NCBI GenBank assembly: GCA_002356635.1
Contig: CP023454.1
Location: 186,001-250,000 of the forward strand
From: Rhodobacteraceae bacterium QY30
GTDB taxonomy: Bacteria; Pseudomonadota; Alphaproteobacteria; Rhodobacterales; Rhodobacteraceae
Length of the DNA stretch: 64,000 nucleotides
Direction of reading: 5' to 3'
Part shown: positions 26,320 through 34,373 of the stretch, one piece after another
How positions within the stretch are numbered: the first letter of the stretch is position 1
How the letters are laid out: the number at the start of each line of letters is the position of its first letter
Notes under the pieces: model-generated
The model's database searches: none
The model's input: the letters and a program-made list of their open reading frames with translations, nothing else
What the model was told of the DNA's origin: nothing
Made by a program: the position numbers and the translations under genes

Positions 26320-28761
26320 ATGGAACTGCCGAAACAGGCGCGTGTGGTCATTATCGGGGGCGGGATTTCGGGCTGTTCGGTCGCCTATCATCTGGCGCAG
26401 AAGGGCTGGACGGATATCGTGCTTCTGGAACGCAAGCAGCTGACCAGTGGCACGACCTGGCACGCGGCAGGGTTGATCGGGCAGCTGCGCGGATCGCAGA
26501 ACATGACGCGGCTGGCCAAGTATTCGGCCGATCTTTACGTCAAGCTGGAGGCCGAGACCGGGGTTGCCACGGGGATGCGGCAGGTGGGGTCGATTTCGGT
26601 CGCGCTGACCGAGGAACGCAAGCACGAGCTTTATCGGCAGGCGACGCTGGCCCGTGCCTTCGGGGTGGATGTGAACGAGGTGTCGCCCACGGAAGTGAAG
26701 GCGATGTATCCGCATCTGAACGTCTCGGACGTGGTGGGGGCCGTGCATCTGCCGCTGGATGGTCAGTGCGATCCGGCGAATATCGCCATGGCGCTGGCCA
26801 AGGGCGCACGGATGAAAGGGGCGAAGGTTGTCGAGGGCGTGAAGGTCACGCGCGTTCTGGACGACGGTGAAAAGGTCACCGGGGTCGAGTGGGAAGCGAA
26901 CGGGGATCGGGGCGTGATTGCGGCCGACCATGTGGTCAACTGCGGCGGCATGTGGGGGCGCGATCTGGCGGCGCAGTCGGGGGTTACCCTGCCCCTGCAT
27001 GCGGCCGAGCATTTCTACATCGTGTCCGAGCCCATCCCGGGCCTGAGCCGCTTGCCCGTGCTGCGGGTGCCGGACGAATGCGCCTATTACAAGGAAGATG
27101 CCGGCAAGATGATGCTGGGCGCCTTTGAGCCGAAGGCGAAGCCCTGGGGGATGAACGGCATCCCCGAGGATTTCTGCTTCGACAGCCTGCCCGAGGATTT
27201 CGATCATTTCGAGCCGATCCTGGCCATGGCGATGAACCGGATGCCGATGTTCGAATCGGCGGGCATCCACACCTTCTTCAACGGACCCGAAAGCTTTACC
27301 CCCGATGACCGGTATTACCTGGGGCCTGCGCCGCAGCTGAAGGGTTACTGGGTGGCGGCGGGCTACAATTCCGTCGGGATCGTGTCGTCGGGCGGCGCCG
27401 GGATGGCGCTGGCCGAATGGATGGACACCGGCGCCGCGCCCTTTGACCTGTGGGAGGTCGATATTCGCCGGGCGCAGCCTTTCCAGAAGAACCGTCGCTA
27501 TCTGAAGGAGCGCGTGACGGAAACGCTGGGCCTTCTGTATGCCGACCATTACCCCTACCGGCAGGTGGAAACCGCGCGTGGGGTGCGTCGCACGCCGCTG
27601 CACGAACACCTGAAGGCGCGTGGCGCGGTTTTTGGCGAAGTTGCCGGATGGGAACGCGCCAACTGGTTCGCCCGCGAGGGACAAGAGCGGGAATATCGCT
27701 ATGGCTGGCACCGGCAGAACTGGTTCGAGAACCAGAAGGCTGAGCATATGGCGGTGCGGTCCGGTGTCGGGCTGTTCGACATGTCGAGCTTTGGCAAGAT
27801 TCGCGTCGAAGGGCGCGATGCGCTGCCGTTCCTGCAACGGCTGTGCGGGGCGGACCTGGACGTGGCCCCGGGGCGGATCGTCTATACCCAGATGCTGAAT
27901 GACCGGGGCGGCATTGAAAGCGATCTGACAGTGACGCGGCTTTCGGAAACCGCCTTCCTGCTGGTGGTGCCCGGTGCGACCCTGCAGCGCGACCTGCATT
28001 GGCTGCGGTCGCATCTGGGGGATGCCTTCGCAGTGGTGACGGATGTGACGGCGGCGGAATCGGTGCTGTGCGTCATGGGGCCGAAGGCGCGCGATCTGAT
28101 CACCCGCGTCAGTGGCGATGACTTCAGCAATGAAGCCCTCCCCTATGGCTCTGCCCGCGACGTGGAACTGGGCCTTGGCATGGGGCGCGCCCACCGTGTG
28201 AGCTATGTGGGTGAGCTGGGATGGGAGCTTTACGTGCCCGCCGATCAGACCGCCCATGTCTTCGAGGCGCTGGAGGACGCGGGCGCGGATCTGGGTCTGA
28301 AGCTGTGCGGGCTTCATGCGCTGGACAGTTGCCGGATCGAGAAGGCCTTCCGCCACTGGGGCCACGACATCACCGACGAAGACCATGTGCTGGAGGCGGG
28401 ACTGGGCTTTGCGGTGAAGGTGGGCAAGGGCGATTTCATCGGGCGCGAGGCGGTGCTGCGCAAGCGCGAGGCGGGGCTTTCCCGTCGCATGGTGCAGTTC
28501 CGCCTGCAGGACCCGGCACCGTGCCTGTTTCACAACGAGGCGCTGGTTCGGGATGGCCAGATCGTTTCGATCATCACATCGGGCAACTACGGCCATGCCT
28601 TGGGCGGCGCGATCGGCATGGGCTATGTGCCTTGCGAAGGCGAAAGTGCCGAGCAGGTTCTGGCCAGCCGCTACGAGATCGAGATCGCGGGGGAACGCTT
28701 CGCGGCAGATGCCTCGTTGGTGCCCATGTACGACCCGCGGGCCGAACGCGTGCGGATGTGA
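26320..28761 (+). CDS. Second FAD-dependent DMGDH/sarcosine dehydrogenase-type protein with GcvT domain
   Basis: Paralogue of the preceding gene with the same architecture: FAD domain (VVIIGGGISGCSVAYHL), covalent-FAD histidine H48 (TTWHAAG) and a GcvT-like C-terminal half (from about residue 435; YVGELGWELYVP, ALDSCRIEKAFRHWGHDI). 813 residues from ATG 26320, which has AAAAGG nine bases upstream; ATG 26302 would add six residues. The two proteins are clearly distinct in sequence, so they probably act on different N-methyl substrates or successive demethylations. Overlaps nothing; mttB-like gene follows after 38 bases. Confidence 0.87.
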   Translation: MELPKQARVVIIGGGISGCSVAYHLAQKGWTDIVLLERKQLTSGTTWHAAGLIGQLRGSQNMTRLAKYSADLYVKLEAETGVATGMRQVGSISVALTEERKHELYRQATLARAFGVDVNEVSPTEVKAMYPHLNVSDVVGAVHLPLDGQCDPANIAMALAKGARMKGAKVVEGVKVTRVLDDGEKVTGVEWEANGDRGVIAADHVVNCGGMWGRDLAAQSGVTLPLHAAEHFYIVSEPIPGLSRLPVLRVPDECAYYKEDAGKMMLGAFEPKAKPWGMNGIPEDFCFDSLPEDFDHFEPILAMAMNRMPMFESAGIHTFFNGPESFTPDDRYYLGPAPQLKGYWVAAGYNSVGIVSSGGAGMALAEWMDTGAAPFDLWEVDIRRAQPFQKNRRYLKERVTETLGLLYADHYPYRQVETARGVRRTPLHEHLKARGAVFGEVAGWERANWFAREGQEREYRYGWHRQNWFENQKAEHMAVRSGVGLFDMSSFGKIRVEGRDALPFLQRLCGADLDVAPGRIVYTQMLNDRGGIESDLTVTRLSETAFLLVVPGATLQRDLHWLRSHLGDAFAVVTDVTAAESVLCVMGPKARDLITRVSGDDFSNEALPYGSARDVELGLGMGRAHRVSYVGELGWELYVPADQTAHVFEALEDAGADLGLKLCGLHALDSCRIEKAFRHWGHDITDEDHVLEAGLGFAVKVGKGDFIGREAVLRKREAGLSRRMVQFRLQDPAPCLFHNEALVRDGQIVSIITSGNYGHALGGAIGMGYVPCEGESAEQVLASRYEIEIAGERFAADASLVPMYDPRAERVRM

Positions 28762-28766
28762 CAGAT

Positions 28767-28788
28767 GAGTATTTAGGCAAAGAAGAAG
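28767..28788 (+). repeat. Rhodobacteraceae-type intergenic element (copy 2, degenerate)
   Basis: GAGTATTTAGGCAAAGAAGA resembles the TATTTGG..CAAGATGAA part of the element at 26286-26309 without its hairpin. It merges into the AAGGAGG ribosome binding site of the next gene. Confidence 0.4.
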
Positions 28789-28799
28789 GAGGGGGCGCG

Positions 28800-30350
28800 A
28801 TGACGGACGACGCAGTTTGTGAACCTCGGCGCAATGCCAGGGCGGGCGGCAGGGCGGCACGAACGGCAGCGCGGGCCGCGCCCCTGGCCGAGAACCTGCG
28901 CCCGGTGCGCGCGGGGATGCCCGGGGGGCAGTACCGGCCGCTGACCGATGCGGGCGTGGCGCGGATCCATGAGGCGGCGTTGCAGGCGCTGGAGCGGATC
29001 GGGCTGGCGAATGCGCCGAAGTCCGGGGTCCAGATCCTGACCGGGGCGGGGGCGATCCTGGGGGATGATGGTCGCATCCGCTTTCCCCGGGCGCTGGTCG
29101 AGGACATGCTGGCCAAGGCCGCGCGCGACATCACGCTGTTTGCCCGCGATCCGAAATTCGATCTGCACCTGACGGGCAGCAATGTCCATTTCGGCACGGC
29201 GGGGGCGGCGGTGCATATCGTCGATCCGGTGACGCTGGACTACCGCGATTCCACCGCGCAGGATCTGTATGACGCCGCGCGGCTGACGCAGAACCTGGAC
29301 AACGTGCATTTCTTCCAGCGCGCCATGGTCTGCCGCGACGTGCTGGACAATTTCGACATGGACGTGAACACGCTTTACGCCTGTTGCGCGGGAACGAAGA
29401 AACATGTCGGAACATCTTTCAGCGATCCCAGCCATGTGAAGGGCTGTTTCGACCTGATCCACATGATCGCGGGCGGGGAAGAGAAATGGCGGGCGCGGCC
29501 GTTCATCTCGAATTCGAACTGTTTCGTCGTTCCGCCGATGAAGTTCGCCGAGGAAAGCTGCATCACCATGGAGGCCTGCGTTCGCGCGGGCATGCCGATC
29601 CTGCTTTTGAGTGCGGGCCAGGCGGGCGCCACGGCGCCGGCGCCGCTGGCGCTGGCCATCGTGCAGGCGGTGGCGGAGTGTCTGGCGGGGGTGGTCTACG
29701 TGAACGCCATCGCGCCGGGGCATCCCGCGATCTTCGGCACCTGGCCCTTTGTGAGCGACCTGCGCACCGGCGCCATGTCGGGCGGGTCGGCGGAACAGGC
29801 GCTGCTGACCGCCGGTTGCGCGCAGATGCACCGGTTCTACGCCCTGCCGGGCGGCGCGGCTTCGGGGATCTCCGACAGCAAGTTGCCCGACATGCAAGCG
29901 GGCTGGGAACAGGCGATTACCAACGTGCTTGCCGGGCTTTCGGGCCTGAACATGTGCTATGAGGCGGTGGGGATGCATGCCTCGCTTCTGGGGTTCTGCA
30001 TGGAAAGCCTTGTCATGGGCGACGACATCCTGGGCCAGGTCATGCGCTGCGTCCGCGGGATCGAGGTCGACGCCGATTCGACCAGCATCGAGGCGATGGA
30101 GGCGGTCTGCTATGGCCCCGGCCATTACCTTGGGTCGGATCAGACCTTGGCGCGGATGCAAACGGAATACGTTTATCCGGTGGTTGGCAACCGGATGAGC
30201 CCGAAGGAATGGAACGAGGCCGGGAAACCGCTGCTTCTGGACCGCGCCATCGCGCGCAAGAACGACATTCTGGACAAGGCAGGCTGTCAGGTCGATCCTG
30301 CGACAGATGCGGCGATCCGGTCGGCGTTCAACATCCACTTCAGGGGGTAG
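28800..30350 (+). CDS. MttB-family (trimethylamine methyltransferase-like) protein
   Basis: A 516-residue TIM-barrel methyltransferase of the MttB superfamily. Recognisable segments include ARDPKFDLHLTGSNVHFGTA, NSNCFVVPPMKFAEES and GGAASGISDSKLPDMQAGWE. The gene has no in-frame amber codon, so it is the non-pyrrolysine type, whose characterised members (MtgB and relatives) demethylate quaternary amines such as glycine betaine. Those enzymes hand the methyl group to a corrinoid protein, but no corrinoid protein or activase is encoded here. The N-terminus (residues 8-30) is Arg/Ala-rich. AAGGAGG precedes the ATG at 28800. Cofactor and substrate are inference. Confidence 0.82.
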   Translation: MTDDAVCEPRRNARAGGRAARTAARAAPLAENLRPVRAGMPGGQYRPLTDAGVARIHEAALQALERIGLANAPKSGVQILTGAGAILGDDGRIRFPRALVEDMLAKAARDITLFARDPKFDLHLTGSNVHFGTAGAAVHIVDPVTLDYRDSTAQDLYDAARLTQNLDNVHFFQRAMVCRDVLDNFDMDVNTLYACCAGTKKHVGTSFSDPSHVKGCFDLIHMIAGGEEKWRARPFISNSNCFVVPPMKFAEESCITMEACVRAGMPILLLSAGQAGATAPAPLALAIVQAVAECLAGVVYVNAIAPGHPAIFGTWPFVSDLRTGAMSGGSAEQALLTAGCAQMHRFYALPGGAASGISDSKLPDMQAGWEQAITNVLAGLSGLNMCYEAVGMHASLLGFCMESLVMGDDILGQVMRCVRGIEVDADSTSIEAMEAVCYGPGHYLGSDQTLARMQTEYVYPVVGNRMSPKEWNEAGKPLLLDRAIARKNDILDKAGCQVDPATDAAIRSAFNIHFRG

Positions 30351-30353
30351 GCC

Positions 30354-31790
30354 ATGACGATTTCCAGCCATATGGGTGAATTCTTCATCGACGGCGAATG
30401 GGTGAAGCCCTCGGCTGCTGCAACCCGGATGGGGGTCGAGAATCCGGCGACCGAAGAGATCGTCGCCGAAGTAGCGTTGGGGTCGGAAGTGGATGCGGAT
30501 CGCGCGATCCTGGCGGCGCGGGCGGCGTTTGACGGCTTCACCACGACCCCGGTCGCGGAACGCATAGCGCTGTTGAAGCGTATCCACGAGGTCTATCTGT
30601 CCCGCGCCGAGGACTTTGCCGAAGCCATCACGACGGAAATGGGCGCGCCGCTGGAGTTTTCCCGCGCGGCGCAGGTCTGGGCGGGGGATGTCCACATCGG
30701 TGCGACGATCAAGGCCGGCGAGGACTTCGAATGGGAACACCAGCGCGGTGACACGCGCATCGTCCATGAAGGCATCGGCGTTGCCGGGATGATCACGCCG
30801 TGGAACTGGCCGATGAACCAGATCGCCTGCAAGGTCGCCCCGGCCATTGTTGCCGGCTGCACGATGGTGCTGAAGCCGTCGGAGATCGCGCCGCTGTCGG
30901 GGATGCTCTTTGCCGAGGTGATGGAGGCTGCGGGCACACCGACAGGTGTCTTCAACCTCGTGAACGGCGCCGGGCCGGTCGTGGGGGCGCGGCTGTCGTC
31001 GCATCCGCAGGTCGATATGGTGTCCTTCACCGGATCGACCCGGGCCGGGGTGCAGGTGGCGGCCAATGCCGCGCCCACCGTCAAGCGCGTGGCGCAGGAA
31101 CTGGGCGGCAAGTCGGCCAACATCATTCTGGACAGTGCCGATATGGAAGCCGCGGTGATGGGCGGGGTCGAAGGGTGCTTCGGCAATTCGGGCCAAAGCT
31201 GCGACGCGCCCACGCGGATGTTCGTGCCGCGCAAATGGCACCGCGATGCGCTGGAGGTGGCGAAGGCCAAGGCTGAACGCATGGTGACTGGTGATCCCCG
31301 CGACGCGAATACCGATCTGGGCCCGGTGGTCAGCAAGATCCAGTTCGACAAGATCCAGGGCCTGATCCAGAAGGGCATTGACGAAGGCGCGACGCTGGTC
31401 ACGGGCGGCACCGGCCGGCCCTCGGGCCTGAACCGCGGCTGGTATGTCCGCCCCACGGTCTTTGGTGACGTGACCCACGCCATGACCATCGCGCGCGAGG
31501 AAATCTTCGGACCGGTGCTGTCGATCCTGCCCTATGACGATCTGGACACCGCGATCGCCCAGGCCAATGACACCGTTTATGGCCTTGCCGCCTATGTGCA
31601 GGGTGCGCTGCCCGAGGCGCGGGCCGTGGCGCGGCGGCTGCGCGCGGGGCAGGTCAGCCTGAACTATCCCGACTGGGACATCTTCGCGCCTTTTGGCGGT
31701 TACAAGCAATCCGGCAACGGCCGCGAATACGCCGACTGGGGCATCCGCGATTTCTGCGAGGTGAAGGGCATCGTGGGATACGGATCATGA
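30354..31790 (+). CDS. NAD(P)-dependent aldehyde dehydrogenase
   Basis: Oxidises an aldehyde to its acid. The 478-residue protein has the active-site Glu (E249 in AQELGGKSAN) and Cys (C283 in NSGQSCDAP), the cofactor segment TPWNWPMNQ and the folding motif EEIFGPVLSI. Closest in look to the broad-specificity class that includes betaine-aldehyde-like enzymes; specificity cannot be fixed by eye. Starts 3 bases after the mttB stop and overlaps the next gene by 4 bases, so it is in the same transcript. Confidence 0.92.
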   Translation: MTISSHMGEFFIDGEWVKPSAAATRMGVENPATEEIVAEVALGSEVDADRAILAARAAFDGFTTTPVAERIALLKRIHEVYLSRAEDFAEAITTEMGAPLEFSRAAQVWAGDVHIGATIKAGEDFEWEHQRGDTRIVHEGIGVAGMITPWNWPMNQIACKVAPAIVAGCTMVLKPSEIAPLSGMLFAEVMEAAGTPTGVFNLVNGAGPVVGARLSSHPQVDMVSFTGSTRAGVQVAANAAPTVKRVAQELGGKSANIILDSADMEAAVMGGVEGCFGNSGQSCDAPTRMFVPRKWHRDALEVAKAKAERMVTGDPRDANTDLGPVVSKIQFDKIQGLIQKGIDEGATLVTGGTGRPSGLNRGWYVRPTVFGDVTHAMTIAREEIFGPVLSILPYDDLDTAIAQANDTVYGLAAYVQGALPEARAVARRLRAGQVSLNYPDWDIFAPFGGYKQSGNGREYADWGIRDFCEVKGIVGYGS

Positions 31791-32686
31791 AACTTGCCTA
31801 TATCGGTCTGGGAAATCTGGGCGGGCACCTGGCGGCGTCGCTGGTGCGGGCGGGGCATCAGGTTGCGGTTCACGACCGGAACCCATCGCTGGCCGACCGG
31901 CACGTCGCCCTGGGCGCCACCCGCGCATCCTCGGCGGCCGAAGCGGCGCGGGGGGCCGAGGTGGTCTTTACCTGCCTTCCCTCGCCCGCCGTTTCCGAAG
32001 CCGTGCTGGCCGAGATCCTGCCCGTGATGCCGGACGGCGCCGTCTGGGCCGAAATGTCGACGCTGGGCCGCGACGACATCCTGCGACTGGCGGGCTTGGC
32101 CGAGGGCGCGGGCATAAGGGTGCTGGAATGCCCGGTCACCGGCGGAGTCCATCTGGCGGGCCAGGGCAAGATCACCGTCCTGGTGGGGGGCGATGCCGCG
32201 CTCTTTCAGGAAGTGCACCCCCTGCTTCAGGCGATGGGCGGCAAGATCTTCCACATGGGTCCGCTGGGCTCTGCCGCCGTCATCAAGGTCATCACCAACA
32301 TGCTGGCCTTCATCCACCTGGTCGCCGATGGCGAGGCGCTGATGCTGGCCAAACGCGGCGGTCTGGATCTGGACAAGGCCTGGCAGGCCATTGCGGCATC
32401 CTCGGGCACCAGTTTCGTTCATGAAACCGAAGGACAGCTGATCCTGAACGGCAGCTACGACATCGCCTTCACGATGGACCTTGCGCTGAAGGATCTGGGC
32501 TTCGCGATGGAGTTCGGGCGCGATTTCGGCGTGCCGCTGGACCTGGCCGGCATGGTGAACCAGACTTTCGTCCGGGGGCGCGCGGCCTATGGCGGTCAGG
32601 CGCAGTCGACGCAGATCGTCAAGCTGCTGGAGGATGCCCTGGGCACCGATCTGCGCGCGCCGGGCTATCCGTCGCGGCTGGAGTGA
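31787..32686 (+). CDS. Beta-hydroxyacid dehydrogenase (3-hydroxyisobutyrate dehydrogenase family)
   Basis: NAD(P)-dependent dehydrogenase of the 6-phosphogluconate-dehydrogenase superfamily, 299 residues. The dinucleotide motif is GLGNLG at 7-12, the substrate loop is CPVTGGVHLAGQGKITVLVGG (near 115), and the catalytic lysine K167 with N171 is in SAAVIKVITN. Substrate unknown; 3-hydroxyisobutyrate, tartronate semialdehyde or a related beta-hydroxyacid. ATGA overlap with the aldehyde dehydrogenase. Confidence 0.9.
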   Translation: MKLAYIGLGNLGGHLAASLVRAGHQVAVHDRNPSLADRHVALGATRASSAAEAARGAEVVFTCLPSPAVSEAVLAEILPVMPDGAVWAEMSTLGRDDILRLAGLAEGAGIRVLECPVTGGVHLAGQGKITVLVGGDAALFQEVHPLLQAMGGKIFHMGPLGSAAVIKVITNMLAFIHLVADGEALMLAKRGGLDLDKAWQAIAASSGTSFVHETEGQLILNGSYDIAFTMDLALKDLGFAMEFGRDFGVPLDLAGMVNQTFVRGRAAYGGQAQSTQIVKLLEDALGTDLRAPGYPSRLE

Positions 32687-32762
32687 TCTCCGCGCCGGTT
32701 AGCGGCGGAAGATGTCGCAATCCTGCCATCGCTTGCCGCGATCCGCAGGCAGGATCGCCGGC

Positions 32763-34373
32763 ATGAGCGAGTGGGACTACATCATCGTCGGCGCCGGTTC
32801 CGCCGGCTGCGTTCTGGCCGAACGGCTGACCGCGAACGGACGGCATCGCGTTCTGCTGCTGGAAGCGGGGGGGACCGATCGCCGCTTCTATGTCCAGCTG
32901 CCGCTGGGCTACGGCAAGCTTTTCTACAACCCGGCCGTCAACTGGATGTATCGCACCGAAGCCGACCCCGGTCTTGCAGGCAACCGCGACCACTGGCCCC
33001 GCGGCAAGCTGCTGGGCGGCTCATCCAGCATCAACGCCATGGTCTGGATCCGCGGCCATCCCACCGATTATGACGACTGGGAAACGGCCGGAAACGCCGG
33101 TTGGGGCTGGACGGATGTCCTGCCGAACTACCGTGAGATCGAGGATAACGAGGCCGGGGAAGACGCCTTTCGCGGCAAGGGCGGCCCTTTGTTCATCTCG
33201 GCGAACCGGACGGACCTGCATCCGCTGTGTGATACCTTCCTTCAGTCCGCCGCCCGCGCCGGATTGCCGCTGACCGCCGATTTCAACGGCGCCCGGCAAG
33301 AAGGCGCCGGCATCTACCAGATGACGATCCGTCGCGCCCGCCGCAATTCGGCGGCCCGCGCCTTCCTGCGCCCGGCGATGCGGCGGCCGAACCTGCGGGT
33401 CGAGACTCACGCCCATGCCACGCGGGTGCTGTTTCAGGGCCGCCGTGCCGTAGGGGTGGAATACCGGCAAGGCGGCGTCCTGAAGACCGCCAGCGCGGGC
33501 GAGGTGATCCTGTCGGGCGGGGCGATCAATACGCCGCAGATCCTGATGCTGTCGGGCGTGGGGGATGGCGCGCACCTGCAATCGCTGGGGCTGCCCGTCA
33601 TCGTGGACAACCCCAATGTCGGACGGCACCTGAACGACCATCAGGGCATCAACTACACCTGGCGCATGACGGTGCCGACCTACAACGACGTGCTGCGCCC
33701 CTGGTGGGGCAAGTTGGGTGCCGGCGCACGCTACTTCCTGACCGGGAAGGGGCCACTTGCCAAGTCGATCAACCACGCGGGCGGTTTCTTCCGCACCGAT
33801 CCGGCCCTGGATCGGCCCAACATGCAGCTTTACTTCCAGGCCTTCTCGACGCTCTTGCCGCGCGAAGGCGAACGGCCCGTGCTGTCGCCCGACCCGTTCC
33901 CTGGCCTGTCGATCGGCCTGTCGAACTGCCGCCCCACCAGCCGGGGCCAGATCACGCTTGCCTCACCCGATCCGTTTCGTCACCCGAAGATCGTGGCCAA
34001 CGCCTTTTCGACCGATCACGACGTGGCCGAGATGCTGGCGGCTGTGAAGATGCTGCGCCGGATTGCGGATCAGGATCCGATCCGCAGCCTCATCGCCGAA
34101 GAACTGCGCCCCGGTCCGCAGGTCCGGTCGGATGACGAACTGATCGCGGATTTCCGCGCTCGGTCCGGGACGGTCTATCACCCCTCTTGCACGGCGCGGA
34201 TGGGGCCGACCCCGGCGACCGCGGTCATCGGGCCAGACCTGCGGGTTCATGGCATTCACGGCCTCCGGGTCTGCGATGCTTCGGCCTTTCCGACGCTGAT
34301 CGGAGGCAATACCAATGCGCCGGCCATCCTGATGGGGTGGATGGGCGCGAAACGGATAATGGCGGACAGATGA
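32763..34373 (+). CDS. GMC-family FAD alcohol oxidoreductase (choline dehydrogenase-like)
   Basis: Flavoprotein of the glucose-methanol-choline family; oxidises a primary alcohol to an aldehyde. 536 residues from ATG 32763. DYIIVGAGSAGCVLAERL is the FAD motif; GKLLGGSSSINAMVWIRG (near 80) and GAINTPQILMLSGVG (near 260) are the two GMC signatures; catalytic H (GTVYHPSCTARMG, near 470) and N (GGNTNAPAILMGW) are in place. The true choline dehydrogenase gene is often betA; whether this one uses choline cannot be told. Overlaps the next gene by ATGA (34370-34373). Confidence 0.9.
   Translation: MSEWDYIIVGAGSAGCVLAERLTANGRHRVLLLEAGGTDRRFYVQLPLGYGKLFYNPAVNWMYRTEADPGLAGNRDHWPRGKLLGGSSSINAMVWIRGHPTDYDDWETAGNAGWGWTDVLPNYREIEDNEAGEDAFRGKGGPLFISANRTDLHPLCDTFLQSAARAGLPLTADFNGARQEGAGIYQMTIRRARRNSAARAFLRPAMRRPNLRVETHAHATRVLFQGRRAVGVEYRQGGVLKTASAGEVILSGGAINTPQILMLSGVGDGAHLQSLGLPVIVDNPNVGRHLNDHQGINYTWRMTVPTYNDVLRPWWGKLGAGARYFLTGKGPLAKSINHAGGFFRTDPALDRPNMQLYFQAFSTLLPREGERPVLSPDPFPGLSIGLSNCRPTSRGQITLASPDPFRHPKIVANAFSTDHDVAEMLAAVKMLRRIADQDPIRSLIAEELRPGPQVRSDDELIADFRARSGTVYHPSCTARMGPTPATAVIGPDLRVHGIHGLRVCDASAFPTLIGGNTNAPAILMGWMGAKRIMADR

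Noticed and set aside
28800-30350. Possible pyrrolysine-containing MttB
   Set aside because: The reading frame has no internal amber codon, so it is the non-pyrrolysine type.
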